A DNA stretch of 64,000 bases from Gliomastix tumulicola (GCA_001599755.1 BCHX01000001.1:7068001-7132000); one strand, 5' to 3'; numbered from the stretch's first letter, positions 44,817-56,316 are shown. Numbers and translations are program-made. The notes: generated by a model not told the origin, from the sequence alone.

Positions 44817-46417
44817 ATGGCTCACCGCCGGGGAAATCGGGGTCCGCGTGCCAGACACCCTTACAACCCTCACTCGTCACTCCCAGACCGCCCGTGGAAA
44901 GACAACCCCCCTCTCTTCACATCGCGCCCCAGCGTCAGCATGGAGAAGACGCTGGCGGAGGAGCGCAAACGCGCCTGGCAGTCGACACCCTCCGATGTCC
45001 GTCGTCCCAACTTCTGGACGACCTGCGTCGAGGCCACCTGCTGCCCCTGCGTGCTCTTTGCGAGGACGTCTACCCGCCTCGAGCATGCCCTCAACGGGCG
45101 TGATGCCACTAGCCTGGGGTTTATCCCCTTCTTCAACACCGACTGCTTCACCTTCTGCCTCTGCCTCCCTTGTACGTGGTGTCTCCCGATTGCTCGACGC
45201 TGATACTGACCGTGGTAGTCTACGGCTGCTTCATCTCCAAGGTCCAGCAGACCGTCCGTGCCTTCTACGACATCGACGGCAGCAACAGGGAGGACCTGAC
45301 GGACGGCTGCTTCTGCCCGTGCTGCACGCTCTGCCGCAACGATGAGGAGATATACAGACGCGAGCTGCAGGAGAAGAAGCTCAACGAGCTGCGTGCGTCA
45401 TTCCTGAACGAGCAGGCCGGCAACGACCCCAAGAATCGCAAGCCACCCTACTCCTACGGCGAGTACAGACCGCACAAGCCTATGGTCCATACACTCCAAG
45501 AATGCAACCCCCTCACCACCAGCCCCCCGAGGGCCAAGTCGGCAGCCTTTGGCGGCAAGGACGTGGACGATGATCTCGCGGGCCTCGAAGCCATCCCTGA
45601 GTTGAGCCAGGAAGCCTCAGTTGTTGCCTCAGGGACCGCCGGCACAGAAGGCCCGCCAGCGCCGGCATCGCCCGATCCAGCTACCAAGACCAACAAGTAC
45701 CTAGCCGAGCTCAGCAAGCGCAACATCATGCAGCATCTGGGCCGCTTCTGGCACAATCAGAACGCCGACAAGAAGGAAAACGAGAAGCCCAAGACGGGGG
45801 ATGAGACAGAGAAGGCGGCAGCCGCAGACAAGCGGCACTCGCTCAATGACCACGACGGGTATGCTTCCCAGGCGGTGTCTCGACATGCTGCTCATGGGCT
45901 GGAGGAACACTCCAAAGTAGCAGCCGACGCCAACAAGAGTCGCTTCCGGGAGCATTTTCTGGAGGAGGACAAACCTGCTACACGGCCTGCTGCCCTGGGC
46001 TCCCCGCATATTCTAGCGAGCGACCCTGTCCTTTCGCGCGTCAACGTGTCTACTCCGCATCGCCTCGAGCGTGACACAGAGGCTTCAGCCCCTACTCCTG
46101 CGGCCACAGATCACGATCTCGGAGTTGACTCGACGATCGCGAATGTGCGGTCGCCGGCCGCGCATCGTCTCGAGGTCGATCCTCTCGAATCCACGCGGCC
46201 CAAGGGTCTGTGGCCCAGCAGCGCGAGACACGACCTGCATGCCGACGAGAAGACGGACCAGCCGACGCTTGTCCCTCATCCGTTGAGGGAGGACATTGCT
46301 GGGGATCCCACCAAGCGTGCCGTCTCTCCTCATCGTCTAGACTCGGATAAGATCCGTGAGAATGCCGTGTCGACAAGTCACGCACTTGATAATGACACAA
46401 ACAGGTCACCCAAGTGA
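44817..46417 (+). CDS. PLAC8-type cysteine-rich membrane-associated protein with HxLxxD repeat tail, 517 aa
   Basis: Two exons: 44817-45171 and 45219-46417; intron of 47 nt; 1554 nt in frame. The N-terminal part starts MAHRRGNRGPRARHP. The PLAC8 region has CVEATCCPCVLFARTSTRLE (the CCxPC signature) and, across the intron, the second signature DGCFCPCCTLCRNDEEIYRRE, with hydrophobic residues between them. Plant relatives affect organ size, metal or calcium handling. The second half is disordered and holds about ten copies of H-x-L-x-x-D (for example PHRLERD, DHDLGVD, AHRLEVD, PHRLDSD), spaced 16-22 residues apart. An internal Met (before EKTLAEERK) is an alternative start. Confidence 0.82.
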
Positions 46418-46998
46418 TAAGAGGAGGGAGGCAGGGATAGGAGGAGTATGGGGGAATTAATAGTTGGTGGAGAATTGGCATAATGTGCCATGGGGTTTCC
46501 ATTATCAACAGTCCTAGGAAGTTGCGCAGTATGTCTAGTGAGTATCGTTAATCCAATGTGCCCAGAGGGTTCCAAGACAGGAATTCGTCTCAAGCTGCCT
46601 TTTTCGTCCCAGAATGATGTCTTGAAGTCGCTATACTACCCTTCCCTCCTGGATGTTAGCATTTGTGTAGGGTAGCCTAACGAGTCAGCATCATCGCCTC
46701 TTAGACAAGAACAGCAGCCCGTGAGCTGACAGAGTGTCTTCCGAGTTGGAGCGAGAATTACCGACTCAACTCGGCCTGACTGCTCAATCTGTGCGGCTGC
46801 GGGATCTATTTGACGTCTGGGGTATCGGCGCCGAGTGATGCAGATCACGAGATTTGCGAAATGTGGAGGAAACGCGGGGAGCATCCGAGGGGGCAGGTCT
46901 CCCGAGATTAGCGGGCGCGGGTATAAGAGAGCTTGATATCTCTGCTTATTGTCACTGAGGGCACTCATAATTACTTGCCAACTCCCATCCTCCTCAAC
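46418..46998. other. Intergenic region, no gene seen
   Basis: Includes the 3' end of the PLAC8-type gene and the promoter of the SDR gene. The long minus-strand frame across 46636-47664 is antisense to the SDR gene and is not counted as coding. Confidence 0.45.
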
Positions 46999-47969
46999 AT
47001 GTCCCGCCTCAAAGACAAAGTGTGCATCGTCACGGGCTCGTCGTCGGGCCTTGGCCGGGCTATTGCTCTGGCCTATGCTCGCGAGGGCGCGCGGGCCGTC
47101 GTTTGTGCGGATCTGAGACCCACGGCGCGGGCTGAGGTCGCTTCTGAGACGGGTGTGGCTACGGACGAGGTGATTCGGAAGGAGTACGGCGAGGACAAGT
47201 CTTTCTTTGTGAAGACAGATGTGAGCAAGAGCGAGGAGGTGCAGAAGCTTGTGGCTGCGGCGGTGGAGGCGTATGGGCGTCTTGATGTGTGAGTTTTGCT
47301 GTCTCTCCCTTCTTTGGGTTTTGTTGCTGACAGAGGGAACAGACTGGTGAACAATGCTGGTATTTCGATCGAGGCTGGCCGCGCACCGCTCAAGGTCCAC
47401 GAGACGCCCGACGATACGTTTGATATCACCATGGCCGTGAACACGCGGTCCGTGTTTCTGGGGTGCAAGTATGCGTGTGGGCAGATGGCGAAGCAGGAGG
47501 CCAACGAGGCGGGCGACCGCGGGTTTATCGTGAACATCTCGTCCATCTATGGGCTTGTGGGCGGCTACAACAACTGTGAGTGTGATGTTGTCGACGAGAG
47601 AGGGCTCGACTGACGATATAGGCTCGTACGCTGCGTCCAAGGGGGCCGTGACGAATATGACCAAGACGGTGGCGCTGGACTACGCGGGCCTGGGCATTCA
47701 CTGCAACGCCATCTGTCCGGGATGTACGTGACTTCTCCCATTTTGCCGTCTCTGATAGGCTGCTGACGAAGACAGACACCGCAACGGCCATCTTCAAGAA
47801 CACGATCGCCTACTTTGACGACGAGGCCCAGCTCAAGGCCAAGCACCCGCTGCACGGTATCGGCGAGCCCCAGGACATTGTCGGGGCGGCCATCTTCCTG
47901 GCGAGTTCGGACGCGCGGTGGATTACGGGTGTGAATCTGCCTGTTGACGGGGGGTTCCTCGCTCACTAG
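46999..47969 (+). CDS. Short-chain dehydrogenase/reductase, 272 aa
   Basis: Four exons: 46999-47288, 47343-47575, 47622-47723 and 47776-47969; 819 nt in frame. Classical SDR: cofactor motif TGSSSGLG, Asp in CADLR after the second beta strand (NAD preference likely), NNAG, catalytic Ser in NISSIYG, and the YAASK catalytic Tyr/Lys, then ICPGY-TATA and the C-terminal [12 protein letters not shown]. Soluble and cytosolic. Substrate unknown. It faces the tyrosinase gene, with only 160 bp between stops. Confidence 0.94.
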
Positions 47970-48129
47970 GGGGGGAAGTGGTTGCCTTATGATAGCAATG
48001 ATAGATATCTCTACTGCTCATATCCGCGATGATGGTGATATTGGACATAGTGAAACTGCGAATCTCCTTGACATGATGTTCCAATCTGGTATGTCCACGA
48101 CACTGGGCTAAGAACGAAAGATCCACGGA

Positions 48130-50645
48130 TCAATGAGGCAAAGAGAGACCCCCTGGCTTACCATCAGTGACATCCGGCAAGGGCTTGTGGTCGCCATACG
48201 TCGTGAAGTGGACGTCGCCTTGGTTCTCGCCTGTGTTGAGCTCCGCGATGCCACGCAATACCGTGATACGCGTATTGGGGAACTGCTCATGCGGCACCAC
48301 CTCGCCACCCAGCAGGACGAACCTCCAGTGCAGGTGGTCCTTGAGATACTTGTCGATTATGTCAGGCGTGAAACCCTCCAAGCTGTGGTCGTCGACCGAG
48401 TCGTTGATGTGGTTCAGCAGATGCAGCGTCAGCGGCACCTGCGCACGGGACGGGACGCCCGCGGCCTGCTGGCTCCTGCAGTTGCCGCACGTCTCGGCCT
48501 TGCTGTTGCTGAAGGTGTAGACGTGGCCGACGAAGTTGCCCGGGTGGGCGCGCACCTTCTCCGACGACGTCTCCGAGGCGCCGAGGTAGAACTCGATCGC
48601 GTAGGCGGAGCCCTTGAGCGCGTACCGGTCGTAGACGACGTTGATGATGTAGTCGAGCCACTTCTTGTCGCCGCGCTCCGTGAGGTCGCGGTGCAGGCGC
48701 TGGAACCTCTCCGGCACGTTGGAGGGGGGGTGGCTGACGACGGTTTGGAAGATGGTCGCGCAGCTGGCGTACAGGCGGTTCATGCGCTTCTGCAGGGCCG
48801 CCTTGTACAGGTCCTCGTTGAGCGTCCCGTCGCTGTTGGTCGCCCCGTCGGCCGCGTCTACCAGGTCGGAGTAGGTGTAGCTGAGCTTGGTCCAGTCGCG
48901 GGCCTGGTCGGGCGTGTAGACCTCCTTGATCTTGGCCTGGTCGTTGTCTTTCAGGTGGAAGGGCTCCAGCCTCGTGAAGCGGTTGTCCGTGTTCACGCCG
49001 TCATCCGCGGCCTCGTCTGGACCGTTCCACCAGAGGTCCCAGTTGAGGGCCTGCCAAATGGCGAAGAGGCGGTCGACCTGGCTGTTGGACAGTTATTAGC
49101 ACAAATTCTCAGTAGAAGGTGTCGCGGCGACACTACTTACCAGTGATGCAGCCAGAAGATGGGATCAAATGCGGCCACGGCCACGTCGCCCATGTGTCCC
49201 ATCCCAAGCTCCCAGGTCCTTCCACCGGTGAGATTCTGGCATGATGTTATCAGCTCATTGTTCCACTCACTCGCTTCTCGGGGGCTCTCGGGGGGCTCTT
49301 GTCTTCTCTTACATGCAGATTGTTGTGGATGTACTCCAGCGACAGATAACTGGTGGGAGGATCACTCGGATGATGCAAGGGATCATACTGCTGATTGGAG
49401 TCCTCTTTGTCCGGGCGAGTCTTCCACTCGCCGTACCATTTGGTCGAGGAGAACTGCTCCCAGTACTTGTAGTTGCCCGGGCTGAACATGCGCTGGACGG
49501 CGTCCGAGAAGGTGCCGGGCCCCTCGAAGGCCTCCAGCTCCTTGCCCGGGTCGTACCACCTGTTGGCCTGGCGCATGGACGCGAAGACGGCGTTGGCCTG
49601 CCAGGCGTTGTTGACGCCCTCTAAGCCACGGTAGGTGTACTTGTTTTCCTTCTCCTCTATCGTGCTGTCCGGAGCTTGGGCCTGGGACATGTCGGGATCT
49701 CGGAACACGCCATATCGACTGGTGCCCGTAGCTCTATCCCACTGCATATATATATATATATATATATCAATCAGTAGACGAACTCCTATGGTGGGCATGA
49801 AGAAGCAAGGGGCTTACAGGGAGTATCCACTTGTCGTCAATCACACCGGGGGGGATATTCCAGCGCTTGGAGTCCTCTGGCATCTGGCCGAACGGGAGCG
49901 AGTCGCCGTTGGCGTCCTTCTCCGGGTTCTCAAAGTTCCAGAACGGGTTCGGGTACCACCCGCCAGGCGGGAAGAACTTCTTGAGCGAGGCGGGCGGGAA
50001 AACACGCACCGGGCCCTGCAGCACGAGCTCGGGCAGGGCGACCTCCTTGGTGTACGTCTGCCTGGCCGCCCAGTCCCAGTAGGGCAGACGCCAGGCATCG
50101 GCCGCCTTGAGCCAGTCCTCCTTCTCGGCCGGGGAGAACTCGGGGTGGGCCGTCCATTCCTCGACGACGGCCTTCATGTTGTCCCAGACGCATTGCTCGA
50201 AGAGCAGCATGTACGGCCGGTGGAAGGTGGGGAAGTTGAGCCCGTTGTGGAAGCAGTAGCCCGGGAAGATGTGTCCCTCACCGACCTCATGCCCTGGGTC
50301 GGGAGCATGATCCCAGCCCTGGTTGGGGGAGACGTGCTATTCAGGACAGGTCAGCAAGTAAGTAAGTACCGGTCTCCAATTTCTAGCTGAATGTTCACTT
50401 ACAATACCGGCGACTTGGAAGTAGGACAGCTTCTCCTTGACAGGCTTGTTCTTGAACTTCTCCAGACCGAGAACAAAAAGCGTCCATTGCTTTCGGTCGC
50501 TAGGGTCGGTGCTTCTGTAGAGCGTCTGGATGTCGCGGCGCACGGGCAGGCCAGGGACGTATGGGATGTTCTTGGTCTTGTCGACCAGGTGATCGGGACG
50601 AGGGAGGCCTCGGATGCCGTACGTCCCCTTGTCGGAGGAGCTCAT
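48130..50645 (-). CDS. Tyrosinase / polyphenol oxidase, 745 aa
   Basis: Type-3 copper enzyme that hydroxylates monophenols and oxidises o-diphenols to quinones. Five exons: 50403-50645, 49818-50336, 49313-49741, 49141-49235 and 48130-49081; 2238 nt in frame. The CuA site uses His in VAGIHVSP, in YCFHNGL (with the preceding Cys able to form the thioether bridge) and in FHRPYML. The CuB site uses IHNNLH and FDPIFWLHHCQVDRLF. The C-terminal 250 residues resemble the Tyrosinase_C cap (SAYAIEFYLG). There is no signal peptide, so it is probably intracellular and activated by loss of the cap, as in other fungal tyrosinases. Intron 2 ends in a TA microsatellite directly before its acceptor. Confidence 0.95.
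49746..49767. repeat. (AT)n microsatellite abutting a splice acceptor
   Basis: An AT run of about 22 nt lies in the second tyrosinase intron. On the coding strand it is followed only by GCAG at the exon boundary, so it replaces the usual pyrimidine tract. Confidence 0.9.
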
Positions 50646-52558
50646 GTTGCGTGTGTGTCTTTGGGGTATCACTAGCAGTAGGACTTGAGACTTGAATTGC
50701 ACTGGAAAGCATGTCGATACTGGTTGGATGGGAAGGGTTCGACCGGTTCATATACGAAGTTCTCCTCGCAGCTGTGAACCTTGTGATAGGTATCCATCTT
50801 GCATGCCGGGTCTCGTCCTGTTGACAGCTGAACCAAAGCCCGAGTAGTGCTAGCACCAGTTTCCGAGCCAGCTGAATCTCTATTTGATGCAACCCTCTGT
50901 CGACTGAGGGGTTGATGCATGTGTCCAAGTCTTCGCCACGCTCCACCCGTCCGATTCACATGAGTGCAGGGAAGCCCGGTTAATGCCGTCCTCTCTGCCA
51001 TTACCCCCCCTCGACCAATCACCAAGTATGAAATCAGAACGTAACCCAGTGTCAGCTGCTATCTTTCGACATCCACCGCCCGTTGGAGCAGGTGCATATG
51101 CATGCTGATAAGCGGACACACCTCGACGTCGACGTCGACACCCGCACCTGCGCCTCCCCCCTCACTTGTTCGACCAATGGCGATGATATCGTTTATATTG
51201 ATGTCCATTTCAGCTGATGAATACGAGAACTCATGCGTCTTTTTCCAACACGCCGTCATTGCCGTTTCGAGAGACGTGCAGCGTTTTCCTCGAGCTGAGC
51301 ATGCAAATATTGCGACCCTGGTCCATCGCTCGGCTTTCTCGGGAATTGCCAAATGGGCCTAAATCCATGACAAGCTGTCACGTCATGCGACTTGTGAGTC
51401 TCTAATTAGCCCATGAAGATGTAGAATTGTGTGAGGGACATTTCAACGGCACTCTTCTCGACCCCTCCTGAGGGTGTCAAACACATGTGAAGAAAGCAGA
51501 GTCGAGCAGCTAAGCTATACGTGGTCCAAGCCCGTCCGGCTGCTCCGCCACATGTTGATGAAGAACGGCGTAGCCCGGGCGTCCGAGTCTGTTCGTGGCT
51601 GATGCAGTGGCTGAGGCCCTGGCACGGGCTGGCCGAGAACGGACAGAGCTCGCTGAAAAGCTTTTCCTGGACGCCAGAGCGGTATGGGGGACACACCGGA
51701 AGCAGGACTGTAGCCGGTTGTAAGCCGGTTTGGCTCCTAATGCGCATCAGGCAAGCAGGCCGCTCATTTGAACATCGGTTAGACAAAGGCTCCTACTGTA
51801 GAACATACTTGAACATATAATTTAGTGTCGTGATGAAGCGTGAAGGTTTGAGAGTCGGTATAAGCACAGGTTACAGGACATCAAGAGCGGAGAGCCGCAC
51901 TAATGTATGCAATTGTTAGTGCCGTGCTTCTTGTGCTAAGGGCTCCGCTAAGCTTCTTATGGCGACCTGCAGAAATGCACACAAAAGACAACAATACAGT
52001 CCCTATTGCCTCGGGAATATTGATCTATCAGTCTTGAGATCGATAGCAACCACTGTATCATTTTCACTAGGGGAGACGCAGACTCCTTTGAGCGTGAGGA
52101 AGTGAACTTGCAGGCGTTTATATGCCACGCACCCTGCCATTGGCACATCTCAACCTTTACTCTCACACATCGCTTGGGCAATGCTTCTTGCTGTTCTGAC
52201 TCCTAAGCCAACGGCGTATGCGTCTAAATCTGGTGGTCTCGTCATGAACTCCTTGGCTATTTCTGAGCTTTGTGCGAAGCGAAGAGACTCTGCTCCTCCG
52301 TTTTTGATGCCGTCGCTGCTCCGTTAACCCCGGAATGATTGACAATCTAGTCCTTTTTGGGTTTACTCTGGAGAGCGACCGGCCTCCCACGAGTCCGATC
52401 GGACTTCATGATAACTCTCGCCAGACATCGACGTAAGCGGTGCCGCTGATGAAGCACAGACGAACGGACACAGGGGATAGTAGTCGGCAATCAAAGGCAG
52501 GGTAACTACGTGTACCAGCCAGCATATAAAGCAATCTTTCTTCCGACGACCGCTGCCT
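50646..52558. other. Long divergent intergenic region between tyrosinase and Zn2Cys6 regulator
   Basis: 1.9 kb without a supported gene; several short frames look random. The regulator-proximal end holds the palindrome GTCCGATCGGAC (listed separately) and a TATA-like CATATAAA at about 52523-52530. Confidence 0.5.
52393..52404. promoter_or_regulatory. Perfect palindrome GTCCGATCGGAC, candidate Zn2Cys6 operator
   Basis: A 12-bp perfect dyad made of CCG-AT-CGG triplets. It lies 155 bp upstream of the regulator's ATG. A near copy (GTCCGATCGG, 52586-52595) lies inside exon 1 of the regulator, and another in the divergent promoter near 56.06 kb. Zn2Cys6 dimers such as Leu3 bind CCG-Nx-CGG everted repeats, so autoregulation is a reasonable inference. 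Confidence 0.55.
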
Positions 52559-54816
52559 ATGGCTTCCGCCAGCCCGGCCGGTCAAGTCCGATCGGCGTCC
52601 CAGACCGGACAGAGCGAGACAGTGAAGAATGCACGCCGAAAGGCATGCAATCAGTGCAAGCAGCAGAAGGTGAGTTACTGCTCTATTTGCATGCTCACTG
52701 TACTGACGGCTGACCCCATTCCTCCAGCTCCGCTGTGATCTGACCGGCGTCACTGGGGATGCCCGCGATGCTCCGGACGCAGCCTGCTCGCGGTGCCAAA
52801 GGCTTGGCCTCGAGTGTCGCGTGGACAACGGCTTCCGACGCGTGCGGAAGCGAACCAGCAGGTCCTTTGAGATGGAGAGCGAGATTCAGTCTCTGAGACG
52901 GCAGCTCCGCAGCAAGGATCAGGTCCCGGCTGCCCCTTCGCCGGCCGCCTTGGACTGGAACATGGGCCTGGCAGACCCCGGGCTGCTGCCGGAGTCTCCT
53001 GCGCCGAACTATGGGTTTGCGATTATGGCGACATCGGCAGATACCGGTCTTGATGGCAGACAGATTCCTGCGCGGCCGCCGGTGCCTGGCCCGCCCACGG
53101 CTGCGTCATCTGCTGGGGGATCGGGCCCTTCTCCGAACCCCACGGAGCATTCGCGGGCTCCTGGCCTTACCACTCGGCCGGCTGTCGATGAGCCTCCTTC
53201 ACCTCGTCGACGGACGGTGGCCGTGGTTCCGCGGCCTCGAGCATTGGGGAACATTGCGCTTTCAGTGGAGGAGATTGAGGAACTGTTTGCGATGTAAGCT
53301 TGACTACTCTAGCTGTGTGCTGCTCTACTAACTACTGTCTAAGATACACTGCCCAGTACCATCCATTTCTTCCCGTAATAGACACAGCCAAGTCACCGCA
53401 CGACCTTTACTCCTCCTCCGAACTCCTCTTCTGGTCCGTCATCGCCGTCGCCTCACGCCGGCTGCCATCTCGACCAACTCTGCTCCCAAGACTTGCCCGC
53501 GCTGTTACGGATCTTATGTGGTACTCTATCCGGGGTATTCCGTATTCTCTCTCGACGGTTCAGGCACTGGCCCTGCTGTGCACTTGGCCCTTCCCCACAA
53601 GCAGCAGCACGGCTGATCCAACCTTCATGCTCGCCGGCGTGATGCTGCAGCTTGGTGTCCAGATGGGCATCCACCGGGCTTATGACGTCCAGGACTTTGT
53701 CAAGGTTCCGATACGGCTGAGTGCTGGGGAGCATGTGGAGTGGGTGCGCACCTGGCAGGCTTGTAACATCGTTGCTCAGAGGTGAGCATTCTCGGATTGC
53801 CGGCGTTTTCACATGGAACTAATGACTCCCATTAGCGTGAGTGTTGGCTGCGGCCTTCCGGTGATGATCCATATGCACGACTGGTCGTTGACCGTGGTTC
53901 CGGCGTCCATGTCTACGAATGCTGTGGACTTGTCGCTGCGTCAACATCTCCGCATCGAGCAGTTCCGACATCGAGTCTCGCAAGCCCTCGGAAGTAACGT
54001 CTCAGGCACCTTTGCGTTGCCATCCCGCGAGAGGATGTCTCTCTACCGTCTTCTGGACGCATCATTGATTGAGATCGAGAGAGACGTTTCCGGATCCTCT
54101 CCCACAATCGACTGGTACTTCGCTGCGGCGCGGCTTCACCTGCAGGCCTTTTATCTCCTTGACGACTCGTCCACCGAGGGCTACAATGAACGCATACTCA
54201 CGCTCTTTCAGACTGCCTGCAACTTCATCGAGCTGAGCCAAGAGTTTGACAGCAACAATGGCAGCAGCGACGGGACCTTATTTCCCTATCTGCCGTTCTT
54301 CAGCTACCAGGTCTTTGTCTGCGCCGCCTTTGTTGTGTTGAAGATTCTGGACAATGGTTTCTTCCGCACACTAGTCGATGCAGATGTAGGCCGCAAGCTC
54401 ATGGACTCAGCCATTGTCTGCCTGCGAACAATATCCGTTGTCAACAACGACCTTCCCGCCCGTCTAGGCGACGTCATCGGGTTTTTCTGCGCGCTGCCTG
54501 ACCAAGGCGCTCTTGGCGGCGAGACAGCAGACGACCTGAGACTGCGAGAGGTCAAGAACAGACTCAGCATGAGCGTGGTGTACGACTCGCTGTGGATCTG
54601 GAGGAAGCAGTTCCGTACGGGGGAGAGCGCGACTCAAGGAGAGAGATCTCAGCCGCTAGAAGATGAGTATTTGCCTGTCTTTTTTTGCTTGTAGACTGGA
54701 AGCTGACCACCGAGCTACTCGACAGCATGTTTGGTATGAGTAATTGGCAGAGCCCGCATAGGACAAGCTACCCGCCTAGCTTTGCAGGACTTGGTGATTT
54801 CGAGTGGGATCTTTGA
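52559..54816 (+). CDS. Zn(II)2Cys6 transcription factor, 671 aa, with an extended zinc-cluster loop
   Basis: Five exons: 52559-52669, 52728-53293, 53344-53781, 53836-54614 and 54695-54816; 2016 nt in frame. The zinc cluster crosses intron 1: CNQCKQQK-LRC, a 16-residue loop (DLTGVTGDARDAPDAA), then CSRC and LEC. The loop between Cys 3 and Cys 4 is usually 5-9 residues. A basic linker and short coiled coil (EMESEIQSLRRQLR) follow, then a long Pro/Ser stretch and a fungal_trans-like region (YHPFLPVID, GVQMGIHRAYD, SVSVGCGLPVM). The last intron uses GTACGG; its choice rests on phase and the coding-like C-terminus ending FEWDL. Likely local regulator of the lyase and MFS genes. Confidence 0.9.
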
Positions 54817-54929
54817 TGGAGCTGTTCTCGCTTGAAAATGACACTTGAAAGACTATGCAGCGCCAATGGAGCACTGAGATAACGGGAAATGCTATATATA
54901 TATTCGTCTATTACCATCTGGGCATTTAG

Positions 54930-55914
54930 TTACACCTTCCTGTACATGCTGCCTCCCACCTTGGCATCGACCTCCATCGCCTGTTCTAGTCCCACCACCG
55001 TGAAGAGCTTCTTGGGGGTGAACTCCTTCTCAAGCCCCGTGCTCCCCGTCTCCTTGATGCGGACAAACACATCCTTGATGGCATTGTAGGCCGGCCCGAT
55101 GGAGGCAAAGGGGAAGATGATGATCTTGAACCCAAGCTCCTTCGCCTCGGCGGGCGTCCACGACGGAGTAGCACCGTGCTCCACCATGTTCAGGAGAACA
55201 GGCGTAGGATGCAGCAGGCGGCACGCCTCCCTCGCCTCCTCAGCAGTGGTGACGCCCTCCAGGAAGGCCACATCTGCACCGGCCTGCGCGGCAGCCTTGA
55301 GTCTAGCGACAGCCTCTTCGAAACCGTGCGTCTGGAGAGCATCGGTCCGGGCAATAATGACCAGGTCCGAGCCGATCTGATGGCGGGCATGTGTCGCGGC
55401 CGCGATGCGCTGGACAAAGATGTCCGTGTCGACGACCACTTTTCCCTGCAGATGGCCACAGCGCTTGGTCTGAATCTGGTCCTCGATATGAAGACCAGCT
55501 ACACCAGCACGGTGGTAGGCAGACACAGTCCGAGCAACCATGGCCGGGCCTCCGTAGCCGGTGTCGGCGTCTGCGATGAGGGGCGTGGAAGGATCGAGGT
55601 TGGCGATCATGTCTGCGTGGGCTTGCATATCTGACAAAGATGCGAAGCCGAGATCTGGCTGGCCGAGCCTGGACGCGACGGTACCAGCTCCGGTCTGGAT
55701 GTGTCAGTGAGAAATCATATAGTGGGAATTAAGGGCTTGGACTCACCATGTAGATGCAGTCGAAGCCGACTTCGAGGGCAATACGAGCACTGAACCCATC
55801 GTAAACGCCTGGGGCAACAATGATATCATTGGTTGTGTTCAGCATCTGACGAAGCTTGGTCGATGCGTGGATTGCCAGAGTGGCGTGGCCGTTGGTTCCG
55901 TTTGTGTGCTCCAT
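54930..55914 (-). CDS. Isocitrate lyase/PEP mutase superfamily lyase, 310 aa
   Basis: Two exons: 55747-55914 and 54930-55694; intron of 52 nt; 933 nt in frame. Begins MEHTNGTNGHATLA, then VAPGVYDGFSARIA and the (beta/alpha)8 core. Metal-binding ADADTGYGG and VAGLHIEDQ are intact. The loop KRCGHL has the Cys-Gly-His of carbon-carbon lyases (isocitrate, methylisocitrate, dimethylmalate lyase, oxaloacetate hydrolase) rather than the Asn-Ser loop of phosphonate-forming PEP mutase. The probable reaction is cleavage of a substituted malate or similar acid. It is divergent from a Dal5-type carrier, with the candidate operator between them. Confidence 0.92.
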
Positions 55915-56316
55915 GATAACGTGAGTGTATGGTATTTGCGATTCTTATCTCTCCTGATACCAAGTAGTGCCTCCAACAGCACCGAATTATATAGCAGAGA
56001 GCCGTTCTGCGTCTTGCCGAGGCATGAGAGGTGATGGACACCGATCGCTGCTCCCATGTCCGATCGGAGTCCGATTTGGAAGCCGATCGCAGAGCAAGTC
56101 CGTATCGGCGACATGGATAGGATAGACGGCCCTTCTCGTTATGGACGCCTCTCCACGGGGAATGCGGGGGAGATGGGAGGGAAATTGCCCGTCTGGGGTT
56201 TGTTGGGGAACGCAGCTCTCGCGAGTTGGGCTTATAAATATCGATGGTCCTGGCCGTGTGTTGATCGTCCTCAGACCTGTCTTGTCTATCATCTCAAACT
56301 CCAGCCGACTGCAATC
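55915..56316. promoter_or_regulatory. Divergent promoter of lyase and MFS genes
   Basis: A 402-bp gap between outward-facing ATGs. It carries the cluster of CCGATCGG-type sites at 56040-56108. TATA-like sequences lie near 55989 (TTATATAG) for the lyase and near 56231 (TTATAAATA) for the transporter. Confidence 0.6.
56040..56108. promoter_or_regulatory. Cluster of CCGATCGG-type sites
   Basis: Within 70 bp: ACCGATCGCT (56040), GTCCGATCGGAG (56058-56069, with the perfect 10-bp dyad TCCGATCGGA), GTCCGATTTGGA (56069), GCCGATCGC (about 56082) and GTCCGTATCGG (56098). The central site matches the palindrome upstream of the regulator gene in 11 of 12 positions. It is a strong candidate for the binding region of the Zn2Cys6 protein encoded at 52559-54816. 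Confidence 0.6.

Noticed and set aside
46636..47664. Minus-strand 342-residue open frame
   Set aside because: Antisense to the SDR gene and its promoter; no recognisable protein features.
48133..49146. Plus-strand 337-residue open frame
   Set aside because: Antisense to the last tyrosinase exons; Val/Ala/Arg-rich low-information sequence with no motif.
54930..56316. Phosphonate biosynthesis locus
   Set aside because: The PEP-mutase-fold protein has the KRCGHL lyase loop and no phosphonopyruvate decarboxylase is present.
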